A stretch of DNA of 64,000 nucleotides, taken from Conchocele bisecta (Eukaryota; Mollusca; Bivalvia; Lucinida; Thyasiridae). Positions 35,601 through 43,889 of this stretch are shown piece after piece. The notes beneath the pieces are model-generated. The model had not been told where the DNA came from. It did not search any database and saw nothing but the letters and a program-made list of their open reading frames with translations. The position numbers and the translations under genes are program-made. How positions within the stretch are numbered: the stretch's first letter is position 1; each line of letters starts with the position of its first letter. The DNA is taken from NCBI GenBank assembly GCA_029237695.1, contig CM055267.1:12613043-12677042 (forward strand), in the 5' to 3' direction.

Positions 35601-35839
35601 TTACAAGTGTGGACATACAAAACGAATGTCAGTACAACTTCATCCGAGGGCAATCAGAAAATTTGGAAGTGACATATTCTAGTTTTATTTTAATTTGTCA
35701 TTTCCAAAACTTTCTGATCGCCCCTCGGAGGACACAGACCCTGACTGATGTTTTGTTCTGTACTTGCAGGTACGAGAGAATACGAAGAAAAGTGAAGCAG
35801 ATCATTGTGGAGAAAAAGGCGAACATATCCCACTGCTAG
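23528..35839 (+). CDS. RASSF2/4/6: RASSF2/4/6-type Ras association and SARAH domain protein, 8 exons, 5' end not found
   Basis: Exons 23528-23609, 26322-26504, 27664-27831, 28935-29036, 30153-30204, 33056-33237, 34316-34413 and 35770-35839 join in frame with GT-AG introns and end in TAG, giving about 311 residues. The pieces follow vertebrate RASSF2/4/6 in order: an N-terminal ELFKRVESYNE segment, a WGLKKPI motif (about residue 46), a SINGHIYN-TSVFTP start of the Ras-association domain (about 136-228), and a C-terminal SARAH domain (about 257-305) ending YERIRRKVKQII. In this family the RA domain binds Ras-type GTPases and the SARAH helix pairs with Hippo-pathway MST kinases, making it a cytoplasmic or nuclear scaffold. 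Vertebrate relatives have about 320-370 residues, so only some 20 N-terminal residues are missing; the first exon enters in phase 2 and no upstream partner was recognised. The proline-rich RA-SARAH linker is unusual. Which of RASSF2, 4 or 6 is closest cannot be settled by eye. Confidence 0.9.
23664..23720. mobile_element. Family-B MITE, left-end fragment
   Basis: TTAACTCTTTGCATGCTAGC then AAATATCCGCCAAAC, cut off where the next repeat starts. Confidence 0.75.
23727..24660 (+). mobile_element. AGCTCACCTG-headed bivalve repeat with two core units
   Basis: The head AGCTCACCTGAGCAAAGCTC and a (CCGT)n run precede two ~440-bp units marked by GGGGTCAAAAATGGGCGTGG and ATATATCAAATTGAAGGTAT or its variant. 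CCAAGATGGCCGCC or CCAAGATGGCCACC occurs four times. It lies in the first recognised RASSF intron. Confidence 0.75.
24675..26215 (+). repeat. 45-bp minisatellite in RASSF intron (about 34 units)
   Basis: The unit is GTTTACAGGGGTACCACTAT then ACATCAGTGACATCCCGGGT and GGCTG. Period is 45 bp (for example 24970 to 25015), so frames stay open for long stretches on both strands without being genes. The left half has many indels; 25.7-26.2 kb is regular. Confidence 0.97.
26240..26300. mobile_element. pogo-like terminus fragment beside the minisatellite
   Basis: On the - strand it reads TGTAAACCAGACACCCTGGA then ACCTCCCATGG, matching the pogo-like end at 23078 and the - strand of the 45-bp unit. Confidence 0.55.
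26322..26504 (+). CDS. RASSF2/4/6: RASSF exon b
   Basis: Sixty-one codons in phase 0, acceptor ATATCAG and donor GTAAGT. It encodes EKGNVRVHGPLHIYWGLKKP and then PIVLKQYDD and a short basic and proline-containing stretch. The HIYWGLKKPI block matches the conserved NISWGLRRPI block of vertebrate RASSF2/4. Codon use is GC-rich against AT-rich surroundings. The exon lies about 100 bp after a 45-bp minisatellite. Confidence 0.9.
26551..26761. mobile_element. Family-A MITE
   Basis: TTAACCCTTAGAATGAGGGA to GCATGGCAAGGGTTAT (right TTAA degenerate); centre TCCATTGGAAATGATTTTGA. It starts 46 bp after RASSF exon b. Confidence 0.8.
27504..27645. mobile_element. Family-E MITE, short copy
   Basis: TGTGGTTGTGACTGGGAAAA to CCAATTTCTCCAGTCGCGAC then AAC. 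It ends 18 bp before the acceptor AG of RASSF exon c. Confidence 0.75.
27664..27831 (+). CDS. RASSF2/4/6: RASSF exon c (start of RA domain)
   Basis: Fifty-six codons in phase 0, acceptor CCGTTGCAG and donor GTCAGT. The exon reads ETKWRSGLDDSVLSSPVTDV and later NKWKRASINGHIYNFD. The basic run before SINGHIYN matches the RIRRHRFSINGHFYN block that opens the RA domain in vertebrate members. A family-E MITE ends about 18 bp before the acceptor. Confidence 0.9.
27869..28110. mobile_element. Family-F MITE (GGGGCCCGTTTCACTAAAC termini)
   Basis: Inverted termini GGGGCCCGTTTCACTAAAC and AGTTTAGTGAAACGGCCCCC; perfect central palindrome GAGCATAGGCTGCATATGCA with its complement. Open frames here are repeat-derived. 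Confidence 0.85.
28335..28484. mobile_element. Family-G MITE, right half
   Basis: AAATTCAGTATAATAATTAT through CTCCCTCAAAGTATACTTTG matches the right arm of 35260-35562. Confidence 0.7.
28511..28814. mobile_element. Family-G MITE, full palindrome
   Basis: TAGCGTATTTCACCAACATT to TTTTGATGAAATCGGCTA. The centre is the palindrome around CAGCCATTTTGGCTGTGATA. It ends 120 bp before RASSF exon d. Confidence 0.85.
28850..28920 (+). mobile_element. Head of short Helitron-like element
   Basis: GTCTCGCCCACTTGCGGACA then TATAGTCGGCACATTGGCAT match the head of 20958-21098; the remainder is missing. Confidence 0.6.
28935..29036 (+). CDS. RASSF2/4/6: RASSF exon d (RA domain)
   Basis: Thirty-four codons in phase 0, acceptor GTTTTAG and donor GTGAGT. 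It encodes TSVFTPVLGSCTSVTVDNKM and then TVQTVITTLLDKFK, matching the TSVFTPAYGSVTNV and LLLNKFK blocks of vertebrate RASSF2. The longer open frame across 28799-29044 is a different, non-coding frame. A Helitron-type head (28850-28920) and a palindromic MITE (28511-28814) lie just upstream. Confidence 0.92.
29310..29437. mobile_element. Family-E MITE, left part (split)
   Basis: TGTGGCTGTGACTGGAAAAA and AGTATATCCAGATCAGCCTG. It is interrupted at 29438 and resumes at 29840-29900. Confidence 0.75.
29438..29844. mobile_element. 397-bp inverted-repeat transposon with 5-bp target duplication
   Basis: Spans 29443-29839. Termini CAAGGTACATGATCACGT and ACGTGATCATGCACCTTG; ATATA on both sides. Further arms ACAACAACAACAA and GCATTTGGTGGTC are also mirrored inside. 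It sits in a family-E MITE in the intron before RASSF exon e. Confidence 0.82.
30153..30204 (+). CDS. RASSF2/4/6: RASSF exon e (RA domain)
   Basis: Fifty-two bases, acceptor TTACTTACAG and donor GTAAGC. It encodes VENKPHEYDLCIITEKE plus the first base of a glycine codon completed in the next exon. It aligns with the IENSAEEFALYVVH strand-turn of RASSF2. Too short to stand out by length; the phases and homology support it. Confidence 0.88.
30319..30555. mobile_element. Family-E MITE
   Basis: TGGTGGTGAATGGAGAAATG to CCATTTCTCCAGTCACAACC then ACA; the core GATCAGACTGTGCGGATGCA is palindromic. Confidence 0.8.
30605..31965 (+). mobile_element. Core-repeat element: (CCGTCC/CCGTC)n head and about seven 168-bp units
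   Basis: The head ATGCCCCACCACGATAGTGG is followed by a long CCGTCCCGTC and CCGT microsatellite (30650-30775). Units carry TTCAAAAACTTTAACGCTCA and CAAATCCACGTTCGTCCTGC; starts at 30941, 31109, 31267 and 31435 give about 168 bp. It lies in the intron before RASSF exon f. Matching sequence on the - strand is at 53400-53760. Confidence 0.85.
32080..32515 (+). repeat. 27-bp minisatellite (about 16 units)
   Basis: The unit is ACAAATCATCACATTCATAA then ATACCAT. It has no G on the + strand. One copy lacks nine bases near 32330. Nine-codon periodicity explains the long open frames on both strands. Confidence 0.97.
32544..32793. mobile_element. Family-A MITE (TTAA-flanked, 250 bp)
   Basis: TTAACCCTTACACCGCTATC to GCGGTCTAAGGGTTAA with the full central palindrome. 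Confidence 0.9.
33056..33237 (+). CDS. RASSF2/4/6: RASSF exon f (end of RA domain and proline-rich linker)
   Basis: Acceptor TTCGGCAG and donor GTCAGT; two leading bases finish a glycine codon, then 60 codons follow. ERLLKETDIPLLERLMVGP matches the KLKATDYPLIARILQGP block that closes the RA domain. It continues to VKLYIRDR and then a linker with about ten prolines (TLPRPQAYIPEPSSPEGPPQ). Longer antisense frames at 33005-33366 are shadows of this exon. Confidence 0.92.
33407..33885 (+). repeat. Interspersed repeat, copy 1 (about 480 bp)
   Basis: GCATAATAAAGGGGGTTGAA, AAGATGGCGGAGAATTTTAG and CCGCCATTTTGCTTTGAATG recur in the same order at 49153-49572. Not coding. Confidence 0.85.
34095..34300 (-). 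mobile_element. tRNA-derived SINE-like repeat
   Basis: On the - strand GTGGGTTCAAACCTCGCCTT contains a B-box-like GGTTCAAACC. On the + strand, CAGCTGAGGTCATATAGAGA and GGGATGGAAATACTATGA recur at 51420-51550 and in part at 53190-53280. It ends about 15 bp before RASSF exon g. Confidence 0.55.
34316..34413 (+). CDS. RASSF2/4/6: RASSF exon g (SARAH domain)
   Basis: Thirty-two codons plus two bases, acceptor TTGTTGTAG and donor GTGAGG. VEQLVQIPEPVLRGILEKFC and then NDEELDVRRLKA matches the QYIKFEMPVLKSFIQKLQEE segment that begins the SARAH helix in RASSF2. A SINE-like repeat occupies the intron up to about 15 bp before the acceptor. Confidence 0.92.
34489..34643. mobile_element. Family-E MITE, internally deleted
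   Basis: TGTGGCTGTGACTGGAGAAA to CAGTCACAGCCACA. Confidence 0.75.
34845..35160 (+). repeat. Imperfect ~180-bp duplication
   Basis: TATTAAGCGAAGAATTGCTT and CTTCGAAATGTCTCTGAAAC or CTTCGAAATGTCGCTGAAAC occur twice, about 180 bp apart. These are core-repeat units ending in TTTTCCTCGTTTCTTGTT, the tail also seen at about 39800. Confidence 0.7.
35260..35562. mobile_element. Family-G MITE, full palindrome
   Basis: TAGCATATTTCACCAACATT to AATGTTGGTGAAATAGGCTA, centre CAGCCATTTTGGCTG. It lies in the last RASSF intron. Confidence 0.88.
35770..35839 (+). CDS. RASSF2/4/6: RASSF exon h (terminal exon)
   Basis: Acceptor TACTTGCAG. One base completes an arginine codon, then 22 codons and a TAG stop. 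YERIRRKVKQIIVEKKANIS then HC is the end of the SARAH helix, similar to KYTVLRLMIRQRLEEI in RASSF2. The tail after the helix is short, as in vertebrate relatives. Confidence 0.92.
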
Positions 35840-35847
35840 CACCGGTG

Positions 35848-35912
35848 GACCGTGTCTGTGTCTGTGTATGTGTGTCTGTGTATGTGTCTGTGTCTGTGTG
35901 TCTCGAATGTAT
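35848..35912 (+). repeat. (TGTGTC/TGTATG)n microsatellite in RASSF 3' UTR
   Basis: An imperfect TG-rich run (TGTGTCTGTGTATG-type) begins within about ten bases of the stop codon, so it should be transcribed in the 3' UTR. Confidence 0.8.
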
Positions 35913-36070
35913 GCATGTGTTCTGTCCTCTCATTTCCACATGAAATACTGTCCTCCATTGTACCATATATATGTGTCTCCCTATGGTTACCACAAACATG
36001 TAACCAAAGTTACAACCCCCACAAACATGCTGTCTTCCTGTATTGGAACAAAAATGTTAGCCAAGGCCAT

Positions 36071-36076
36071 AATAAA
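36071..36076 (+). promoter_or_regulatory. Candidate polyadenylation signal of RASSF
   Basis: AATAAA about 235 bp after the RASSF stop codon, followed within 30 bases by GT-rich sequence. It is the first clear hexamer downstream of the gene. The actual cleavage site is not known. Confidence 0.4.
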
Positions 36077-36239
36077 CTGGGTGCCTGTTTCCTATCGCAC
36101 GACCAACCCACTAAAATCAGCCCAACTCAGCCAATCTTTTTTTTTAATTATTTTTATTATCCGTTCGTCCCAGTGTGTACCAACGGTCAGCGTTTTAGTC
36201 TATGACTAGAGCGATCTGAGATATAAAAAAAAAAGTTCC

Positions 36240-36545
36240 TACCTTAGTAAACTACGTACCAAATTTGAAAATGCAGTGTCGGGAGATGGGAAACAAACAT
36301 GCTATGAATTGTGGCCCAAGCGGACCAACTTTGTTACCACAAACATGCTGTCTTCCCATATTGCTACAAAACATGTTACCCAAGCTCCACATGTTCATCA
36401 ATATAAATGTTGTTTCCCACATCAATAGCTGTTGAGTGGCATATACCGGCTGCCTGCTGAGAAAAAGACCTTTACTATATAGGTCCTGGCAGTCGTCCCA
36501 CTTACATGTAAACAACTGCATCAGGGTTGAATCCTTCTGTTGATG
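36240..36545. other. Unassigned DNA downstream of RASSF
   Basis: CACAAACATGCTGTCTTCC occurs here and at about 36020, suggesting a local duplication. No coding or named repeat was recognised. Confidence 0.5.
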
Positions 36546-36828
36546 GCAGTAACCATACTTTTGTCAGTGATTGGCGAACAACATAGACCCTGATCAGACT
36601 GCGCGGATGCGCAGTCTGATCTGGGGCTATGCTGGTTGCAAACATTGTACGGTATCTTTTCCCAGCCGGCGGTGTGTGAGAATATCAATTAATTTAACTT
36701 GATGTTTCTTCCACGAATTACCAGAATTATTTCCTGATAATCGCCCAGTTTTCCTAGATGCTACTGATTAACACAAATAACAGTTTCAAATTACATGTAC
36801 ACATTTGTCTTCTGTAGAGACACAGTAT

Positions 36829-37017
36829 TTAACCCTAGAATCTTGGAAGCGACAATTGTCGTCTGCTGTTATTTTATATTTGTTCTTCTTTCTCAATAAA
36901 AACATGGTTTGACAGAAGTTTTGAATCATTTCCATTGGAAATAATTATAAAGTACTGTCAAACCATGTTTTTGATGAGAAAGAAGACGACACAATTTCAT
37001 TCAGCAGTGTAAGGGTA
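36829..37017. mobile_element. Family-A MITE, diverged
   Basis: TTAACCCTAGAATCTTGGAA to CAGCAGTGTAAGGGTA, with TTTCCATTGGAAATAATTAT inside. Confidence 0.75.
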
Positions 37018-37277
37018 CCAATCAATATTTGCCGTTACACTTGATTGTCAGAAACACATCGAAGTTGATAATTGCATTCCCCAGTCTGTGAGAGATTGGC
37101 CATGTAATCAATGGAAACAATTACAATTATGTTCTCAGACAACAGTTTTCTGCACCAATCAGCCAATATCAGATCTGGGTGACCACGGACTCTGGAAAAC
37201 AAGAAAAATTGCAAAAATAAAATCTCTGCAGCGAAAATTCAGGGAATTTTACTTTTCTTTGGCCAGTGATAACATTT

Positions 37278-37516
37278 TATCCTTAAAATGTGGGACATGT
37301 TAATTGTCATCTGTTGTTTATATTTTTCTGTTTGTCTCCAAAACAAACATGGTTTTACAACACTTTATAATCATTTCCATTGGAAATGATTCTAGTTTTA
37401 CAGCACTTTATAATCATTTTCATTGCAAATGATTCTAATGTGTAGTGAAACCATTTTTTTGATAAGAAAAAAGAAAACAGCAGACGGCAAAATTTTATTC
37501 AGCATTGTAAGGGTGA
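37278..37516. mobile_element. Family-A MITE, diverged, duplicated centre
   Basis: ATCCTTAAAATGTGGGACAT to GCATTGTAAGGGTGAAA; AATCATTTCCATTGGAAATG is followed by a second, imperfect copy of the central segment. Confidence 0.65.
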
Positions 37517-37608
37517 AACAGCAAATGCGGTGCGTACATTTGTAACACCTTAAGTTTTCAATAACTATATATGAACCACTTCACGATTTTGATAATACTT
37601 GACCACAA

Positions 37609-37757
37609 TGTGTGTCTTGATGCCTTGACAACACTTTAGAATCCTTTCCATTGGAAATGATAATAAACTGCTGACGAAGCATGTTTTTGATGAGAAAAAT
37701 GAAAAAGAGAAAATAAACAGCAGACGACAAAATTTAATTCAGTAGTGTAAGGATTAA
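37609..37757. mobile_element. Family-A MITE, left-truncated
   Basis: CTTTCCATTGGAAATGATAA to TTCAGTAGTGTAAGGATTAA. Confidence 0.65.
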
Positions 37758-37819
37758 GACCAGTCTACCTCCTGGTCTATTAGCACACTTCTACAGCATG
37801 ACAAGTATCTATATTGGTG

Positions 37820-37985
37820 ATCAGAAGCATGATGTGTGCTTCACTAACTGAACGGCAAACAATGTAGGCCCTGAATAGACTAGGTAGATGTACAGGCTGA
37901 TCTAGGTCTACTCTGGTTCAAAATGTCACAAGTCCCTCTTCTCCAATCACATATGGATATTCCCTGTTTGCCATTCAGTCAGTGA
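37820..37985. mobile_element. Family-E-like MITE, diverged
   Basis: ATCAGAAGCATGATG, CTGAACGGCAAACAATGTAG and TGCCATTCAGTCAGTGAGAA match parts of the family-E inside; termini are unclear. Confidence 0.5.
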
Positions 37986-38269
37986 GAAACACCCACTGTG
38001 TAGCCAGTCCAGTAATGCTGACCATGGCAGGGCTTCTAAAATTTCAGAATGCCAATCGGTCCAGACGTAATTGTCGGCCCGAAGGAGCCGGTACGATTAG
38101 TGCTAAAAGATACCCCCCCCCCCCTCGTGTTTTGTCGACGCCCCGTCTTCAGACACTGAACATCTGTCGGCTATTGGGTGCAGGCGAAATTAAGTTCCAT
38201 CTCGCCTCCATAGCTTGGCTAAGTTTTGTGCTTTCTGCAGTTTGTCTGAAGCGAAGACACTTCGTGTAA

Positions 38270-38660
38270 ACATAGAAAATATATCTTTTATGGTTCATGT
38301 ACTATAATTATCGATTTTTATAATGTAAAAGTCGTGTTTGAAACATTAATACACACAGGCTCTTCGATGTTATGTCATAAATTAGCTGTTACATCAATTG
38401 GACATACAAGATAAAATAGTTAATTAAGTTTTAAAATGGTAATGTTTTGCCATAATTTTGGTGTACCAGCATACACAAACAATTATTAACTGTTAGGGAA
38501 GCAAGATAAGTGTATTTCTGTAAATAATGATAATATCAACTAGCCACAACTATTAAGAGGTAAATGGAACAGCCGTTACCTGGCAATTGCCAGCTGATCA
38601 GGTTAATGATAAGGACAATGTTTGATTAATTTGTGAGTCTAAATTAACTGGTAATGTGTG
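38270..38660. other. Unassigned AT-rich DNA
   Basis: Nothing coding or repetitive was recognised. Confidence 0.5.
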
Positions 38661-38669
38661 CAGTGTTTT

Positions 38670-39325
38670 TAGCCAGGTTTTTTGCAAAAAAATCCAGGCT
38701 ATTGGATTGGCGAAAGCCGGGCGGGTGGGCGGGCGGCAAGTGGGCGGCGGGCGGGCGGCGAGCGGGCGGCTTCCACAATCAATGTTAAGTTTTCGTGTTT
38801 GAGTCCATTTCTTTGTTACTGTACCACCTAGGACCACCAAACTTTCACAGCTTCATAATCAAGGGGTGCCCACCACATATCACTATCCAACATGTTACCT
38901 TTTTTTAAACTTGACCCATTTTTTCCGCGCAGTCGACTTAGCCATTTTCAATGTTAAGTTTTCGCGTTTACAATGTTAAGTTTTTGTGTTTGAGTCCATT
39001 TCTTTGGTACTGTACCACCTAGGACCACCAAACTTTCACAGCTTCATAACCAAGGGGTGCCCACCACATATCACTATCCAACATGTTACCTTTTTTTTAA
39101 CTTGACCCATTTTTTCCGCGCAGTCGACTTAGCCATTTTCAATGTTAAGTTTTCGCGTTTACAATGTTAAGTTTTCATGTTTAAGTCCATTTCTTTGGTA
39201 CTGTACCACCTAGGACCACCAAACTTTCACAGCTTCATAACCAAGGGGTGCCTACCACATACAACTATCCAACATGTGACCATTCTTTTACCTTCACCTA
39301 TTATTTCTACGTAATTGACTTAGCC
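38670..39325 (+). mobile_element. Core-repeat element: GGGCGG microsatellite head and three 191-bp units
   Basis: After CAGGTTTTTTGCAAAAAAAT and a GGGCGGGC-rich run (38718-38772), units with TACCACCTAGGACCACCAAA begin near 38801, 38992 and 39183, 191 bp apart. The tail AAAAAACCTGGCCTTCGTGG near 39783 may belong to the same element, with another element inserted between. Confidence 0.8.
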
Positions 39326-39339
39326 ATTTTCAACGTTAA

Positions 39340-39825
39340 CTTTTTAACGTATGTCTAGTTAAAGTTTTTTGGTTGAAAGTTTTTCGTTACACTATATCTC
39401 TGCAACTGCTTCACCCATTACCTTGAAACTTCACATGGGTGTTTATCATCATCCATATTTTCATTCTACCCCCCAACCGTGCGGCCCCTGTGCCCAATGT
39501 GAAGGTCAAATTACTTTGAATTTTGTTGTTAAAGTTTTTTTGTGTACTATATCGCTGCAACTGCTTCACCCATTACCTTGATACTTCACATGGTTGTCTA
39601 TCATCATTGTCGCGCCCGCTTGCGGAAAGCGTGATATCGTCGGCATTTTGGCATACGGCCGTCCGTCCGTCCGTCCGTCCGTACGTCCATGTGTCCGGTT
39701 AAAGTTTTTTGGTTAAACTTTTTCCATCTACTATATCTATATTTTTGGGTATAATTATGTTATCCACGTGTCTATGCTTGGAAAAAACCTGGCCTTCGTG
39801 GCTTTGCCTCGTTTCTTGTTCTTAT
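39340..39825 (+). mobile_element. Nested core-repeat and short Helitron-like elements
   Basis: Two ~170-bp units (TATCTCTGCAACTGCTTCAC, ATCGCTGCAACTGCTTCACC) are followed by the GTCGCGCCCGCTTGCGGAAA head and (CCGT)n run at 39607-39690. Confidence 0.65.
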
Positions 39826-40764
39826 TTGTGGCTGTGACTGGAAAAATAGGGCTTATAGGAATTGTGACCAGTATAGCTCTTGGTTGTATACATGTATAAC
39901 CAAACTAAACAGTGTTATTTTTACATAACACAGCATGTTATTTTGTTTCGCTTTGTTTGTGCCTTTTTAAATACGATCGATCGATGGCCATTGTCATAAA
40001 TATTTGGCGACGCAATACCCTAATTGACCCACACAATACGTCACATTGGCGTGTGTGGCTAGAAAATCAATATCTGGTAAAACGAGGCACGTGGCAGCTG
40101 TGTATTGTAATCGGGATATCCGTTATCATGGTTATCGAGGTGTGTAATTTCACACATCACACCAATAAACCAGTGGCATGTCGTGTATTATTTTGGGCAT
40201 TCGGAGCGTGGATTGAGAAATAGCAGCCGGATTTCATTATTTTCGGACCGAATTTTAAGGACAGTTTGCAAATCTCAATCGGTCTGAGATTTAAAAATTC
40301 GGTCCAGAACCGACAAACTGAACATTTTAGAAGCCCTGATGCTGACCAATGAGATGACATGCAGGTCAAACTAGACATTGGACAGAAATGGAATACCCTA
40401 ACGACTCTAAATATTCGGACACAATTGATTCTGGGGAAGGACATATAAATATATGGCTACCCACAATGAAGAGCGGCCCAATATTTAGGTTTAGTATGGT
40501 GGTACTGGTTTAGTATGGTGGTACTGGTTTAGTATGGTGGTACTGGTTTATCACAATAACATCGTATTTGGATACAATTTGTTTTGGGAAACTCCTTAAG
40601 GTTATCATGGTAAGCCTGGTTTTGTGAGATCACGGTATAAATTTCAACACCAGGCATGTTTCTGCCATCTGCACAGGCAACTGGCTGGACACAAATACTT
40701 GGCCTATTGCATATTTAACCAGGCATCGTAACATAACAAACTGCAACTTATTTAAAGACAGGTG

Positions 40765-41140
40765 TTAACCCTTAAAATATGAGAAACAAATATTGTCGTC
40801 TGCTGATTTTAATTTTTTTAACATATTTCTTAACCGTTTCAACACCACAGGCCAGTATAGTGGTATTGGCAAACAGTATAGATCCAGATGAGCTGGCTCG
40901 TGACGAGCTGTCTCATCAGGATCTGCACTTTTTGCAAGTAATTTTAATATTTTTGATAACTAAAACATCCCCTTTTCATAAATGAACTATTGTCTGAAAA
41001 TCATTTTATGACCATTTGATTGGTTGCAAAATTAACATATGACAGTCCATTCCAGTTACTTATATAGGGCTGAAAGGGTTAATGAAAATCATGCTTTGTC
41101 AGCACTTGAGAACAATCTTGCATTGCATTGTCAAAACATG
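40765..41140. mobile_element. Family-A MITE split by a family-C MITE
   Basis: TTAACCCTTAAAATATGAGA and GTCGTCTGCTGATTTT are to the left, AATCATGCTTTGTCAGCACT to the right of the insertion at 40830-41082. The right terminus of A is lost. Confidence 0.75.
40830..41082. mobile_element. Family-C MITE (TTAA-flanked), nested
   Basis: TTAACCGTTTCAACACCACA to GGGCTGAAAGGGTTAA, core GAGCTGGCTCGTGACGAGCT. Confidence 0.88.
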
Positions 41141-41344
41141 TTTACATCGACCAATCAAACTTTCTGCTTTTGAACATTAGAACGGCCGGAGTACCGGTAA
41201 CTATTCGGAAAGTTTTATAAGCCCAAGTCCAGTTGTGGGGAGCCCACTTGTGGCCAGGCAACAAAGGCACATATTGTTTTATATCTATAACCACCTTCAT
41301 AGTTATAATTGACTAATCAATTGTAATTAGTATTGTCCAACCTT

Positions 41345-41455
41345 TATGTGCTGAATTAAACTTTGTCGTCTGCTGTTTATTTTTTATTTTGCCATTTTCT
41401 TCATCAAAAACATGTTTTGACAACACTTTAGAATCATTTCCAATGATTTTTCATG
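41345..41455. mobile_element. Family-A MITE, fragment
   Basis: TTTGTCGTCTGCTGTTTATT to CACTTTAGAATCATTTCCAA, then the match ends. Confidence 0.65.
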
Positions 41456-41689
41456 GCATTTGTGCTAAATAATACATACATGTGTATATTGTGGAACTTC
41501 CACAGTGTAGTCAGAGTAATATTGGCAGTAAGGTTGCAGATAGATAGCTACAGTGCTATTTGAATTTGTGCTTCCACAATTGTTATCTGTATGTCCATTT
41601 AAAATAAAATTTGCGTAATGATTGCCGGAGACAGATAATTCCAGATTTATGTGTTAGTTTTATAGTAACTGAATGTCTGTGAGATTTCA

Positions 41690-41891
41690 TTAACCCTGTC
41701 AACCCCGGATATCCTACATTGGTTTTGTCATGCTAATGTTTGAACTATTCCATTAACAACAAAATGTGGATTGCTTTTAGTGGTGCATAACAGTGAAAAA
41801 TGCTGCAGATCTGCTCATTAGGAGCCGGCTCACCTGGATCTACAGTGTTTTCACATCTTCACTTACTGGCCTGTAGGGTGGAAAGGGTTAA
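41690..41891. mobile_element. Family-C-related MITE (TTAA-flanked)
   Basis: TTAACCCTGTCAACCCCGGA to TAGGGTGGAAAGGGTTAA. The inside is partly different, with GGAGCCGGCTCACCTGGATC. A further partial copy is at 41930-42035. Confidence 0.75.
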
Positions 41892-42148
41892 TCAGATAAG
41901 AGGTTAGTTTTAAAATGTCTACAAAATAATGACAATCACTGCAGATCCAGATGAGATGGCTTGTTACAAGCCGGCTCATCTGGATCTACAGTGTTTGTAA
42001 ATGTTTGCATATGGTCTGTAGAGTTGAAAGGGTTACAGCAGTGTGTAGAATTCAATTTTAGCCAATTCCAACATTAATTGCGGAACATACCGTAATTATA
42101 AACTCCCCATACCTCAAGTTGCTGAAATCAGTTTCTAAAATTTACATA

Positions 42149-42665
42149 TACAGTCTACGCTCATTTACTCGTGTCGGACTGTGATAAATACTTTGAGTAA
42201 ACCGAAGTTTGACGTAACAAAATCTTAACAAGACCTCAAAATATTGCCATACACGTTATGGGATGCACCTCCCATACAACCTGTGACGTTATTGATCACT
42301 GGTGATTAAATCAGATGAGCTAAGTTTAATTGGTGTCGAGGAAATCACCTTTAACACTTATTCACAGTTTGTTTACACAGGTAAACATGTACAAGTCCAG
42401 TCTTTGATCCGGTAAATTGGTGCCGCGAATTCGCACTTCGAGCGCAAACTGACACTTTGACTTAACGAGAGTGAAATACCACACATTTCTGTTTTCGGGA
42501 CCTAACAATTAGTTCGAATTGGCGAAAATTCTACGTGACGAAATTCGACGTAACGGTAGCCAGTTACATTGAAAATAATAGGATCTGAAACGGGACTTGG
42601 ACACGAATTCGACCTAACGAGGGAATTCGACTTAACCGACTTTTAGTAAACGAATGTAGACTGTA
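42149..42665. mobile_element. TA-flanked pogo-like MITE (513 bp)
   Basis: CAGTCTACGCTCATTTACTC at 42151 and the diverged complement AGTAAACGAATGTAGACTG ending at 42663, with TA on both sides. Inside, CGACGTAACG, CGACCTAACGAGG and CGACTTAACCGAC look like degenerate copies of one motif. Confidence 0.75.
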
Positions 42666-43042
42666 CTATGCAATGAGGCTTTTAAACGCAATGGACTCAC
42701 CCACTGTATCTCGACAATGAAAATGTATATTGGTATGTGTATATCATCCATATTTATGTGTGTGCCACTGTGTACATGTACTTTTCACGAAAATGGTTGT
42801 GACTTTTAGCCAAGCTTGTTATATTTCTGCTTTTATTATATCCGCAGTGAATGTTACCATATGATCACCATGTTTTATAGGCTCTTCTTATTCTCAATAC
42901 AACCGTGCCCATGTGCAAAATCAGCAAATTTGGTTGGCCGAGACTTAGCTTAGCTCAGCCTAAACCAATCAAACTTCCCGATTTCAGTATTAGAATTGAG
43001 TATGAGCTCAGAAAGGTTTATAGTCCTGGTCACACACCATTC

Positions 43043-43216
43043 TGCTCTTGTTTTATATTTTGTCTTTTTTCTTAAACATGGTTTGACAGCACTTTAGAAT
43101 CATTTCCAATGGAAATGATTCTAAAGTTTTGTCAAACCATGTTTTTGATGTGAAAACTGAAAAATAGAAAACAAACAGCAGCCGAAAACAAATTACTTCA
43201 GCATTGTAAGGGTTAA
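43043..43216. mobile_element. Family-A MITE, left-truncated
   Basis: TTTTATATTTTGTCTTTTTT through CATTTCCAATGGAAATGATT to GCATTGTAAGGGTTAA. Confidence 0.75.
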
Positions 43217-43673
43217 ACTTCATTCACCAATCATAGAGGCAGCTGGGGGGTATGTGTATCTCAATAACGGTGATACCATCCTGACTGCGAGCTCATACTT
43301 GGGTGTAATACTCGGAGCTATGTATTCTACGGGAATTAGACCTGGTCACATGATACATGGGGCCAAGTGATCTTCATGTGTGTGATAAGACACCAGAGCC
43401 TGTTTATATAACTTTCTGACCACTTACTCTGTTCTCATACTCAAAATCAGAAAGTTTGATTGGTTGTGTCAAGCTGTGCTCTGTCTCGACCAATCAAACT
43501 GCCTGATTTTGCATTCAATGATGGCGAACATCCATAATTACAGTCAGCCCTGATAAGATTATTGTAATTTCCGTGCAGAATCTCTTATAGACTCATTCCC
43601 GTTTATACATGACATTTGTGTTAAATGATGTAAAGCTTCACTCAATCAAAATTATCATCTCCACAAACATATA

Positions 43674-43889
43674 TGTGGCTGTGACTGGAGAAATAGGGCT
43701 TATGGGTTTTGCGACCAGTGTAGATCCAGATCCGCACAGTCTGGTCTGGATCTGCACTGTTCGCCATTACATAAATGAAATGCCAGTCATACTTCTAACA
43801 AGTAACATAGATCATTATCAGGCTAGAGGAGTATTCTATGATTGGGAGTTACACTGGTCACAATCCCATATTCTCCAGTCACAGCCACA
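43674..43889. mobile_element. Family-E MITE, full copy
   Basis: TGTGGCTGTGACTGGAGAAA to TTCTCCAGTCACAGCCACA. The long antisense open frames here are repeat-derived. Confidence 0.85.
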
